A stretch of DNA of 64,000 bases from Methylovorus menthalis. Lineage in GTDB: Bacteria > Pseudomonadota > Gammaproteobacteria > Burkholderiales > Methylophilaceae. The notes beneath the pieces were generated by a model, which did no database searches, was not told the origin of the DNA, and saw only the letters and a list, made by a program, of their open reading frames with translations. Location: contig NZ_JAJAQH010000006.1 of assembly GCF_020523625.1 (NCBI RefSeq), positions 1,648,134-1,712,133 on the forward strand, given 5' to 3'. The position numbers were made by a program, and so were the translations under genes. This document shows, piece by piece, positions 54,817-63,128 of the stretch. The stretch's first letter is position 1. Every line of letters starts with the position of its first letter.

Positions 54817-56282
54817 TGAACACACCCCAAATACTTTCGACGGAAATCGCCGCCATGTTTGCCCCGGAAAATTTCCGTGAACTAGGGCATAGTCTGATCG
54901 ATTTGCTGGCGGACCACCTTGCGGGCAATCTGGCGGGGCAAGCCCCGGTGATGCACTGGCAAGCTCCCGAGAAAGCAGACGCGCAATGGCAGACCCCCTT
55001 GCCGCAGGAGCCGCTGCTGGATGCTGCCGGCTTACTCGCCCGCCTGCAAAATGACATCCTCCCGACCAGCCTGGCGATTCACCACCCCCACAACATGGGG
55101 CATCAGGTCGCCACGCCATTGCCTGTGGCCGCTCTTTGCGATCTGGTCGCCGCCCTCACCAACCAGGCCATGGCCGTCTATGAAACGGGCCCCAGCGCCA
55201 CCATGCTGGAGCGGCAAGTCCTGCGCTGGCTGGGCGAGTTGATCGGCTGGCAGGATGCAGGCGGCATACTTACCTCGGGCGGCGCGCAAGCCAATCTCAC
55301 CGCCCTGCTCGCTGCGCGCCAGCATGCCGCCGATGTGTGGCAGCATGGCGTTGGCGGCGTCAAACCCTTGCGCATCCTGGTATCGGAACATGCGCACTAC
55401 TCCATCAGCCGCGCTGCGGGCATCATGGGGCTGGGCACCGATGCCGTGATCAGCATCCCGACCGATACGGAAGGCCGCATGCTGATCAATGCCCTGACAC
55501 TTGCTCACGCCGAGGCCCTGGCAAATGACACCGCCGTGATGGCCGTGGTCGCCACCGCAGGCTGCACGCCTACCGGCAGCATAGACCCCCTGCTGGAGAT
55601 AGGCCGCTATTGCCGCGATCACGATTTGTGGCTGCATGTGGATGGTGCGCACGGCGCGTCCGCCCTGCTCTCCGAGCAGCATCGCCCTGCGCTTGAAGGC
55701 ATCGCCCTCGCGGATTCCGTGGTGTGGGATGGTCACAAATTGCTGTATATGCCCGCCGCTGTCTCCGCCGTACTGTTTCGCAACACCGCCAGCAGCTTTG
55801 AGGCCTTCAGCCAGGATGCCTCGTATCTCTTTCAGGGTGGCGAGCATATTGAGGAAATGTACAACGTCAGCTACCGCACACTGGAATGCACCAAGCGCAT
55901 GATGGGCCTGAAGCTGTGGGCAGCGTTTTCGCTCTATGGCGTGCGCGGCATGGCGCAATTGCTGGATAGCGCCTTTGCCAAGGCGCGCTTGCTGGCTCAA
56001 AAGCTGGATGCGCATCCCGACTTTGAACTGCTCATGCAGCCGCAAACCAATATCGTCTGTTTCCGCCATCGTCCGGCGACACTGGAAGACGCAGCGCTGG
56101 ATAGTCACCAGAGCCGCCTGCGCGAGCAACTGGTGCAGAGCGGACGCTTTCATTTAACGCGCGTTACGCTGGAAGGCCGCGTCTGGCTACGCACCACGCT
56201 GATGAATCCCTACACGCAAGCTGAAGATATGGATGAACTGTTGCTGGCGCTGAATCAGTTGGGCAAATACGCCCAGGTCTGA
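54816..56282 (+). CDS. PLP-dependent group II amino-acid decarboxylase
   Basis: This 488-residue fold type I enzyme of the glutamate/aromatic amino-acid decarboxylase family has the Asp-Ala-His segment VDGAHGAS and the PLP lysine K308 in VWDGHKLLYMP. TSGGAQANLTALLAAR near residue 150 binds the cofactor. Several similar enzymes act on aspartate, 2,4-diaminobutyrate or aromatic amino acids, so the substrate cannot be named. The ATG shares one base with the stop of the oxygenase gene. Confidence 0.9.
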   Translation: MNTPQILSTEIAAMFAPENFRELGHSLIDLLADHLAGNLAGQAPVMHWQAPEKADAQWQTPLPQEPLLDAAGLLARLQNDILPTSLAIHHPHNMGHQVATPLPVAALCDLVAALTNQAMAVYETGPSATMLERQVLRWLGELIGWQDAGGILTSGGAQANLTALLAARQHAADVWQHGVGGVKPLRILVSEHAHYSISRAAGIMGLGTDAVISIPTDTEGRMLINALTLAHAEALANDTAVMAVVATAGCTPTGSIDPLLEIGRYCRDHDLWLHVDGAHGASALLSEQHRPALEGIALADSVVWDGHKLLYMPAAVSAVLFRNTASSFEAFSQDASYLFQGGEHIEEMYNVSYRTLECTKRMMGLKLWAAFSLYGVRGMAQLLDSAFAKARLLAQKLDAHPDFELLMQPQTNIVCFRHRPATLEDAALDSHQSRLREQLVQSGRFHLTRVTLEGRVWLRTTLMNPYTQAEDMDELLLALNQLGKYAQV

Positions 56283-56440
56283 CGGCTTGGGATCGTTTTC
56301 TGTTTGATCACACTTATTATTATCTAAGCTGTGTTGCCGGAATCGCCCGCCCATTCACATCCGCAAGGGTTGCGTGGGGATGAGTCATCCGGTGTCAGCA
56401 TGACCTACAAACGGCGTTGATCACTATCTTTACAGAGTAA

Positions 56441-57295
56441 TCAAGATTCCAGGTTTTCCTGCGCCAGCATGGCCGCATAGCCTATTTGATAATCCGGATA
56501 GCGCAATTGAAACCCCGTATGCCGCAGGCGCTGATTGCTCAGGCGCTTGTTGCCGCATACCGCAGGCGCATCCTGCGGAGCATCCGGCACGCCCATCTGC
56601 TGCGCCAGCCATTGCAGCACCTCGTATTGCGATGCGGGCCGGTCATCCGTTATCAAATACAGCGACTCCAGCGGCTTGCCTGCAAGTAGTTGCTTGACCA
56701 GGTAAGCAATCGCGGCCGCGCCATCATCCCGGTGGATGCGGTTGGTCCAGCCATTCTGCGCGGGCCAGCGGGCGGGCTCACGTGCCAGGTCCAGCATGCG
56801 CCGACGGCCAGGGCCGTAGATGCCAGAAAAACGCAAAAGGGTATACGCATCTGGGTATTCACCCGCCAAAAGCTGCTCCGCCTGCAGCATGCGTTCGCCA
56901 CTAAAGTCCGCGGGCACCGGCACCGTAACCTCATCCAGCAAGTCATCGCTCACCTGCCCATACACGCCCGTGCTGGAAACAAAAAACACATGCTCAGGTG
57001 GCGCTTGCCGCAGAGCTGCCAAGGTATTGCGCAAACCATCCACATAATGCGCACGGTAACTGTCATCGCGGTGCGCATCGGCTGACACGCAATAAATCAC
57101 GATACGGGGCTTCAAGCCCGCCAACCCCTGCAAGGTTTCAGGCTGCGTCACGTCCGCCTGCACCAGACGCACCCCCGCGGGCAATGCCGTGGCGCTGCGC
57201 TTCAGCCCATATACCTCAAGACCGCTATCCTGCAGCAGGCTTGCCACCGCCTGCCCCAGGTCACCGCAGCCAACTACCAGTGCGCGATCTGTCAT
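56441..57295 (-). CDS. NAD(P)-binding epimerase/dehydratase-family protein (YeeZ-like)
   Basis: This 284-residue extended short-chain dehydrogenase homologue has an N-terminal Rossmann motif VVGCGDLGQAVASLL, in which the usual third Gly is kept. It also has FVSSTGVYGQVSDD, which carries the active Ser region but lacks the standard Tyr-x3-Lys. Proteins of the YeeZ type are found widely with unknown substrate. It starts 2 bp before the NUDIX gene's stop and is co-transcribed downstream of it. Confidence 0.82.
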   Translation of the reverse strand: MTDRALVVGCGDLGQAVASLLQDSGLEVYGLKRSATALPAGVRLVQADVTQPETLQGLAGLKPRIVIYCVSADAHRDDSYRAHYVDGLRNTLAALRQAPPEHVFFVSSTGVYGQVSDDLLDEVTVPVPADFSGERMLQAEQLLAGEYPDAYTLLRFSGIYGPGRRRMLDLAREPARWPAQNGWTNRIHRDDGAAAIAYLVKQLLAGKPLESLYLITDDRPASQYEVLQWLAQQMGVPDAPQDAPAVCGNKRLSNQRLRHTGFQLRYPDYQIGYAAMLAQENLES

Positions 57296-57296
57296 C

Positions 57297-57872
57297 TCAA
57301 CCCTGCGCTGGCATCGGCTGCCATTGGCCAGATAAATACTTCTCCGCCCACATCAACGCCACGATGGTTTTGCCATCGGTAATCTCGCCGCGCTGCACCA
57401 TCGCCAGGCAATCCTGCAAGCTGGCATCGATGATATGCAAGGCTTCATCTTCATCCCGCTTGTGCTCACCGGCAGTAAGGCCGCGGGCAAGATAGATGTG
57501 AATCACCTCATTGGAGTAGCCAATGCATGGATGCTGCAGACCCAGATACACCCACTCATTGGCGGTGTATCCCGTTTCTTCCAGCAACTCACGCTGCCCG
57601 GTCAGCAAAGGCGCCTCGCCCTGATCAATCTTGCCCGCAGGCAACTCGATAAACACCCGACGCAAAGGGTAGCGAAATTGCCGCTCCAATATCAGATGGC
57701 CGTTATCCAGCAGCGCTACCATCACCACGGCACCAGGGTGCAATACATACTCGCGCTGGCTTTGCCCGCCCGTCGGCAAGCGCACCTGGTCACGGCGGGC
57801 CGTCAGCATGCCGCCCGAGGCAATCACTTCAGAAGAGATACAGGTTTCAATGAGGTCGTTGTCGTTGTGCAT
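57297..57872 (-). CDS. NUDIX hydrolase, ADP-ribose pyrophosphatase type
   Basis: This protein of about 191 residues has a complete NUDIX box GKIDQGEAPLLTGQRELLEETGY, with Glu ligands. The upstream LPA and RQFRYPLRRVFIELPAGKI match ADP-ribose pyrophosphatases that hydrolyse ADP-ribose or sugar nucleotides. The start at 57872 is an ATG. A TTG 15 bases upstream is also possible and neither has a clear ribosome-binding site. It is directly followed by the epimerase-like gene. Confidence 0.88.
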   Translation of the reverse strand: MHNDNDLIETCISSEVIASGGMLTARRDQVRLPTGGQSQREYVLHPGAVVMVALLDNGHLILERQFRYPLRRVFIELPAGKIDQGEAPLLTGQRELLEETGYTANEWVYLGLQHPCIGYSNEVIHIYLARGLTAGEHKRDEDEALHIIDASLQDCLAMVQRGEITDGKTIVALMWAEKYLSGQWQPMPAQG

Positions 57873-58269
57873 GGTGGGAGTAATCAATTGGTAGATGGTT
57901 TAGGCTCGAGTTTAAGCGATAGCGGCGCATACGGCTATGTGCATGCGCTGGATTGCAGCTTTATTCGAGCAGATAGGGCGATCCTCCAATGCTGCTCTAA
58001 AGCGCCACTGATACAGATTCCAAGCACAACCAGGTCATAAGATCAAAGCCTTGCGTGTATATCCCACCGACCTGACGCATGGATGATTTGAAAATCATCA
58101 GGCAATAAAAAAGCCCAAATAGCTAACGCCATTGGGCTTTTTTTTCACACATCAGCATGAAGTCTTACTAATACGTTACCAGTTTTACAACAAGAACCGC
58201 TTCTGGCCATTCTTCTTATAGATCGGCGCCACCGGCTTATTGCTGGCCGGCCGAGTTAAGCAATGGATA
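57873..58269. other. Gap of about 400 bp between the NUDIX and autotransporter genes
   Basis: No complete gene was found. It contains a GATGATTT-GA-AAATCATC dyad (58082-58099), a terminator (58107-58143) and, on the minus strand at 58185-58267, a 27-codon open stretch ending in IYKKNGQKRFLL and a stop that may be a remnant or chance. Confidence 0.5.
58107..58143. terminator. Bidirectional terminator downstream of the autotransporter gene
   Basis: A perfect 12-bp stem AAAAAAGCCCAA/TTGGGCTTTTTT with a 13-nt loop has A- and T-runs on both sides. A nearly identical stem occurs at 62806-62839. Confidence 0.9.
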
Positions 58270-59943
58270 CTAGAATTTCCACTGACCAACTAACTGACCA
58301 GTGACGGCACTATATCCACTGGCCCTCTCTCCATCTAATTGCACAGACATAGAGAAGGTCTCGCTTTTTTGATAGCGAATGGCTCCGCCCAAGCTATATG
58401 TATCTCGATCAATCTCTTGGCCTGGTGTCTTAAATGATGTTCCGCCACCGACAAAACTGGTGGTGGTGTTAACACCATCATTCTTAAAGTCATGGCGCCA
58501 GCCAACCTGAACAGAAGGGATGAGATATGAGCCATTGCTCAAGGCATGCTCAGTGGAAAACTTAAGGGCCATCAGGCTACGAATACGATCAGCAGATTGA
58601 TCGCTAAACTTCATGGACAATGGTCCAGCTCCCTTTTCGGTATAGCCCTCCTGTTGCAGGTTAATCCACTCCATCCCCACAATAGGGGTGAGTTTTGCGC
58701 GATTACCCAAGGCAAATGGATAACCAACGTTTACGCGTGCCGCCCATTGGTCGCCATCATAATTGCTCGTGGCAACGCCCGTAATGGTTGTATCACGTGC
58801 ACCCTCATAGTTTTGTCTTGCATAGGCAAGCATGCTTTCCAAATACCATTTGCCAAAATTTTTACTTGTATAAAGCGTGGCTTGGTATGTTTTGATGTCG
58901 CTATGGTCACCATCACGGAAATTATTCATATTGACGTTGGTATTGGCATAGGTAAATGCCCCACCAAGCACCCAGTTACTTTCCAGCAAAGTGTCTAAAC
59001 CAAACGCCATGCCTGTCGTGCTCATGTCATATCCGGCAAATCCAGCTCGCATATCCTGATTGCCTCGGCCGCCAAACACTTTGGTCCAGAAACCATATTT
59101 CTTGCTGTCGCCATTAAACAAACCAGACAAATCTCCATTGGAAGCCAACTTGATTTTTCCTGATTGCAACTGGTCTAGCGTGCTCACTTGAAACCCATCC
59201 GCACGAAGCGTATCCAGGCGCATTTGCACGGTATCCAGGTTTCCTGTCACCGTCTGGGCGGCGGCAAAACCAGAGGCTTGGCTGGTATTGGGAGCAATTC
59301 TTGATAATGCGGCTGCCTGGTCTTTATCTGACAAGGTCACAAGGTTCGCCAACGCGTCGCTCATCGGAACACTGGCATTACCCACCAAGCTATCAAGAAC
59401 AGCGGCTGCGCCACCACTTGTTACATTGGAATTAGGGGTAAACAGGCCTCCGCCCAGAACGGAAGCATCCAACACCACCGTACTGGATAAAATAATGAGA
59501 TCGATTGGCTGCCAAGTTTGAGTGGGGCTACCGATAGGAATATAGCTAAATCGATAGGTGCCAGGAGTCAGGTTGCTAAACGTAGAACCTTGCCAGGCAA
59601 GAATGCTGTTGCTGTACGAGCCTGTTCCGACCAAGGATGTTCCATCGGAGTAAAAATTGGTGACCCCATCAATCAGACCGGCAGGCTTGTTGGTGACCAA
59701 TAGCGTAAAAGGGGTGGTGACAGAATAACTATTGGGTCCGGTGACTTCCAGACTGCCTTCAGTAAAATTGACACCTGCATGGTAAGTACCGTACCAAAAG
59801 GTAACGGCTCCTGCACCAGCATTTTCATAGCCGACAGATGAAGTGTGTGCGTAGATATTCGATGAGAATAAAACACTCACCATGGTAGCGATAGTGGCCT
59901 TTTGACTTACGCGAAAGGCTGATTTTCGAGTTGCTGTATGCAT
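58270..59943 (-). CDS. Autotransporter outer-membrane protein with short passenger
   Basis: This protein of about 557 residues has an extended signal peptide (MHTATRKSAFRVSQKATIATMVSVLF, cleavage about YAH), a Gly/Ser/Thr-rich passenger of about 250 residues and a C-terminal barrel of about 270 residues ending LVGQWKF. The features FWTKVFGGRGNQDMRAGFAGYDMSTTGMAFGLD are typical of type Va autotransporter barrels. The start at 59943 follows GGGGGAAG. The passenger has no recognised catalytic motif. The next unit upstream on the same strand is a sensor-regulator pair, which may control it. Confidence 0.88.
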   Translation of the reverse strand: MHTATRKSAFRVSQKATIATMVSVLFSSNIYAHTSSVGYENAGAGAVTFWYGTYHAGVNFTEGSLEVTGPNSYSVTTPFTLLVTNKPAGLIDGVTNFYSDGTSLVGTGSYSNSILAWQGSTFSNLTPGTYRFSYIPIGSPTQTWQPIDLIILSSTVVLDASVLGGGLFTPNSNVTSGGAAAVLDSLVGNASVPMSDALANLVTLSDKDQAAALSRIAPNTSQASGFAAAQTVTGNLDTVQMRLDTLRADGFQVSTLDQLQSGKIKLASNGDLSGLFNGDSKKYGFWTKVFGGRGNQDMRAGFAGYDMSTTGMAFGLDTLLESNWVLGGAFTYANTNVNMNNFRDGDHSDIKTYQATLYTSKNFGKWYLESMLAYARQNYEGARDTTITGVATSNYDGDQWAARVNVGYPFALGNRAKLTPIVGMEWINLQQEGYTEKGAGPLSMKFSDQSADRIRSLMALKFSTEHALSNGSYLIPSVQVGWRHDFKNDGVNTTTSFVGGGTSFKTPGQEIDRDTYSLGGAIRYQKSETFSMSVQLDGERASGYSAVTGQLVGQWKF

Positions 59944-60103
59944 TTGAACTTCCCCCAAGTATTTTTTATTTCCCATAAAGCACTGAAATCGCCCAGTGCG
60001 ATCTCGTGATTACAAGTATTTATAGGGGGATGCTATCAAAGCCGGTTAAGTCAAAACCTACAAAAACCTACAAGTGTTAAGCGATCTTTTCAGGCGTAAC
60101 CAT

Positions 60104-60799
60104 TCAATCAGCAAGCGCAAGCTCCTCACATAACTGATAGCCGTAGTTACGGATAGCCCTGATGGGGTGACTTGCGGCACCGACTTGAACCAGTTTTTTC
60201 CTCAACCGAACGATGGCCACTTCAAGCGAAGCTTTTGTGTATTCACTGCCATGACCACCCATCAGCTCCAATAACTGCCACGACTCCAGTCGATGATCAG
60301 CAGCACGCACAAAGGCAATCAGGGCGGAGGCTTCATGCTGGCTAATTTGCACTGACATGCCAGCTCCCTGCAAGCTCAATGATCGCAGGCAGATTTGCGG
60401 GCATGAGGCATTCACTTTATGAGCCTGCTTTAGTCTGCGCGAAAGAGCATTGACGGCTGAGTTCAGCTCATCCAGCGAAGTAGGCTTTGTGAGGTAAATA
60501 TCCGCACCACTGTCATAGCCATCCCTTTTATGCTCCGCCAGATTATTTGCGCTGACAATGATAATGCCGATATTGGGATAAACTTTTCTTATTCGATGGG
60601 TCAGGCTCAAACCACCTTCACCAGGAAGGTTTAAATCAATGATCATAAGGTCAATCCGCTCGATATCCTTATGCTCGTACAAGGCCTCGGCACACTCAAG
60701 GCCAATGACCTTATGCCCATGACTGGCCAATGCGGTTACAGTCACATCACGTAAAGCATCATGGTCTTCAATTACCACTATATTCAGGTTGTTAGACAT
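60104..60799 (-). CDS. OmpR/PhoB-type response regulator
   Basis: This 231-residue regulator has a receiver domain (VVIEDHDALRDV; phospho-acceptor Asp55 in LMIIDLNLPGEGG; Lys in YLTKPTSLDE) and a winged-helix C-terminal domain (SLEVAIVRLRKKLVQVG, then IRAIRNYGYQL). It overlaps the upstream kinase gene by 16 bp. The local sequence is AT-richer than its neighbours. Targets unknown; the autotransporter just downstream is a candidate. Confidence 0.88.
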   Translation of the reverse strand: MSNNLNIVVIEDHDALRDVTVTALASHGHKVIGLECAEALYEHKDIERIDLMIIDLNLPGEGGLSLTHRIRKVYPNIGIIIVSANNLAEHKRDGYDSGADIYLTKPTSLDELNSAVNALSRRLKQAHKVNASCPQICLRSLSLQGAGMSVQISQHEASALIAFVRAADHRLESWQLLELMGGHGSEYTKASLEVAIVRLRKKLVQVGAASHPIRAIRNYGYQLCEELALAD

Positions 60800-62631
60800 A
60801 CTCGAAATATTATTTTCCGGTCTTCAATTTCCGCAATGAGTTCACCACCCAACAAACTAACTATCGTTCTTGATATATATAGACCCAGGCCAAATCCTGT
60901 GTAACGTTTAGCCCCAGGTGCCCGATAGTATTTATCAAAAACCTTATCTATTTCGGGAGTGTTGCTTGCCAACATCTCATTCTCAACAGTCACACATATA
61001 TGCTTGGGCTGAATATCCCTTTTCCATGAAATTCGCACATTAACCAGGGAATTGGTCGGAGAGTAGCGGACAGCATTTTCCAGAAGATTTTTAAACACTA
61101 CTCGCAACAAAAAGCGATCGGTCCTTATTTCTTCAACGTCCTCGGCCAAGATTTTGACTCTGTCTTTATAACCCAGCTCTTGGCGTAGCTCACCCATTAT
61201 CAAACCAACATTGCATGATCTCTTGGAAACAGGAATTGAGTTGCCGTCAAGCTTATCGATTTGGGCACAGCTATCGATAATATTGCTGACATCCAATACC
61301 GCTTGATCCGTATATTTTTTTAATGGATTTTTTACTTGCATGGCATCCAGAGACATCCGGATTACAGATAATGGCGTTTTCAGCTCATGCGTAATCATTG
61401 CCATAAAATAACTTTGTTCATCTCTCTTCTGCCGCTCAAACATGAGCGCCTGCTCTGCCAGCTGTAATGAAGCCTTTGCCTGTTTTGCAGTTTTAGTAAT
61501 GGCCGTCGAACGCTTATGCAAAATGAAATACATTAGCAAAGCGGAAATCAACCCATGGATCAATGTAGCACTCAGGTTCCACTCCGTAGCAGAAACCCAA
61601 CCGAGCAGAGGAAACATTGAAAGAATCAATGAAATTGTTTGCAAAGAGCAAATAACTCTTAAGGTTATTCGACTGGGAGTCGCGTCTTTAGTCGCGGCAT
61701 AGGCAAGGGAAATAAACAACACGGCTGCAATAAGGACAACCTGTGCGTTGGCCCGCAACACTTCCGTTGCATAGCCATGCATTAAGCCATACACAGCCAA
61801 TGGGAAGAAAATGCACAACACAATCAATGGGCGTAGAAGTATTTTTGGCGGTGAGTAAAGTGCAAATAATCCATAGTAAAAAAGAATACTGACAAACACA
61901 TTGGTCAGGACCAAAAAACTCGTAATCGAATCGTTTATCCATGCTAAATACGAAGGGATAAAAGGCGCAATATGACCAGTGATTGCAAGGGCATAACTAA
62001 AATAGACCACCTGGTAAATAATGAAAAAACCTGTAAGTCTATCTGGTCGCCTGACAAAATCTTCAACCGCCCAGAATGTAATCCAAAGCATGAATCCCAG
62101 ATAAATCATCATGAAAATATCTTGCCTAAGATCACTAATCCTAGCCTCAGCGGGTGGCAATGCCTGCACATGCAGTAAAGCACTACTGCTTGTCTGCAAG
62201 CGTAAATAATAAGTTTTAATTTCCGAACTTGCAGGAACAATAAAACCTAGTGAGGAGGCATTTCGGTCACGATTCTCATATGAATATTTATCGCCTGTTA
62301 CTCGCTTTATCCATAAGGCCGGATTCCGGGGATCAGGATAATAAAGCGTGATCTCATCCAAATAAGTCGGGCGTATCCGTAATTCAATATTCTTTTCTTT
62401 ACTTGGGAGTACCGTTATTCTAAGCCAATGTGCTGCATGACTATATCCTTTGGTCAGAATAGGTGTGGCTGATTCAAAATCAAGCTGAGAGACTTCCTGA
62501 ACAGTCAAAGTTCCGGCTGCATCCCGCAGATATTCACGTTGCGCGATGAGGTCAGTAGCATTAGCAAGACTAACGCTCAACATACAGACAATAAAAAATA
62601 TCAGGCGATGTAGTAAGTTATATTTATCCAC
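60784..62631 (-). CDS. 7TM-DISM sensor histidine kinase
   Basis: This 615-residue kinase has a signal peptide (FFIVCMLSVSLANA), an extracellular beta-domain of the 7TMR-DISM type (about residues 26-175, with HWLRITVLPSKEKNIELRI), seven membrane helices (about 180-375) and a short linker. These are followed by a HisKA box with His415 (MAMITHELKTPLSV) and an ATPase domain ending in GFGLGLYISRTIV. Such sensors respond to small carbohydrate-like or other ligands, but the signal is unknown. Codon use is visibly more AT-rich than in the surrounding genes, which suggests acquisition by transfer. It is transcribed with the regulator gene. Confidence 0.88.
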   Translation of the reverse strand: MDKYNLLHRLIFFIVCMLSVSLANATDLIAQREYLRDAAGTLTVQEVSQLDFESATPILTKGYSHAAHWLRITVLPSKEKNIELRIRPTYLDEITLYYPDPRNPALWIKRVTGDKYSYENRDRNASSLGFIVPASSEIKTYYLRLQTSSSALLHVQALPPAEARISDLRQDIFMMIYLGFMLWITFWAVEDFVRRPDRLTGFFIIYQVVYFSYALAITGHIAPFIPSYLAWINDSITSFLVLTNVFVSILFYYGLFALYSPPKILLRPLIVLCIFFPLAVYGLMHGYATEVLRANAQVVLIAAVLFISLAYAATKDATPSRITLRVICSLQTISLILSMFPLLGWVSATEWNLSATLIHGLISALLMYFILHKRSTAITKTAKQAKASLQLAEQALMFERQKRDEQSYFMAMITHELKTPLSVIRMSLDAMQVKNPLKKYTDQAVLDVSNIIDSCAQIDKLDGNSIPVSKRSCNVGLIMGELRQELGYKDRVKILAEDVEEIRTDRFLLRVVFKNLLENAVRYSPTNSLVNVRISWKRDIQPKHICVTVENEMLASNTPEIDKVFDKYYRAPGAKRYTGFGLGLYISRTIVSLLGGELIAEIEDRKIIFRVCLTT

Positions 62632-63128
62632 TATTTAGACTTGCCAACCATCCAGCTTTTTCAGCTAATTGATGCTTAAGCAGCCGCCCCCTTTCCCAAT
62701 AATCGCAGGTGCTCTCTCGCTACCTTTTGTCGATATTCAAGCTGACACAACATAGTGGATGTATACGATCCACTATATGGAATCCAAAACCACTCGCACA
62801 AAAATAAAAAAGCCCAAAAGTTTTACCATTGGGCTTTTTATCTTACGTCATCTTGCTTTACATTACTTTAGACTACTATACATCCTTAAATGGGCCCTGG
62901 GCAACTAAACAAATGGCTGAAACCCAACTCTTGGGCCATTATAGAAAGTTAATGCACCTTAGTTACCCACAATGTTACTCCAAACAAATTAATCCGGTAG
63001 TTTCGACTACGAGGCGAAGAGCCAAGGCTCAGCCCGCATACAGCAATAGTTTTCCCACAAGATGGCCCATAAAAGAATGACAAATTTCCGCTATCGATCC
63101 CACGCACTGTTATGTGATAGCTAATAAA
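62632..63128. other. Gap of about 500 bp without a supported gene
   Basis: A terminator-like stem (62806-62839) is the only clear element. A plus-strand open frame of 83 codons (62829-63080) starts in that stem, has no ribosome-binding site and no recognisable domain, so it is not accepted. The rest shows no tRNA, repeat or known motif. Confidence 0.5.
62806..62839. terminator. Terminator-like stem, near copy of the one at 58107
   Basis: AAAAAAGCCCAA pairs with TTGGGCTTTTT around an 11-nt loop. The flanking and stem sequences repeat those at 58107-58143. It may end transcription of the partial OmpA-family gene, which lies upstream on the minus strand. Confidence 0.85.

Noticed and set aside
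58082-58099. GATGATTT-GA-AAATCATC dyad as a site-specific recombination or attachment site
   Set aside because: It is a short dyad next to a terminator, with no integrase gene or second copy in the window. A transcription-related role or chance is more likely.
62829-63080. Plus-strand open frame of 83 codons in the right-hand gap
   Set aside because: It starts within a terminator stem, has no ribosome-binding site and no recognisable protein features.
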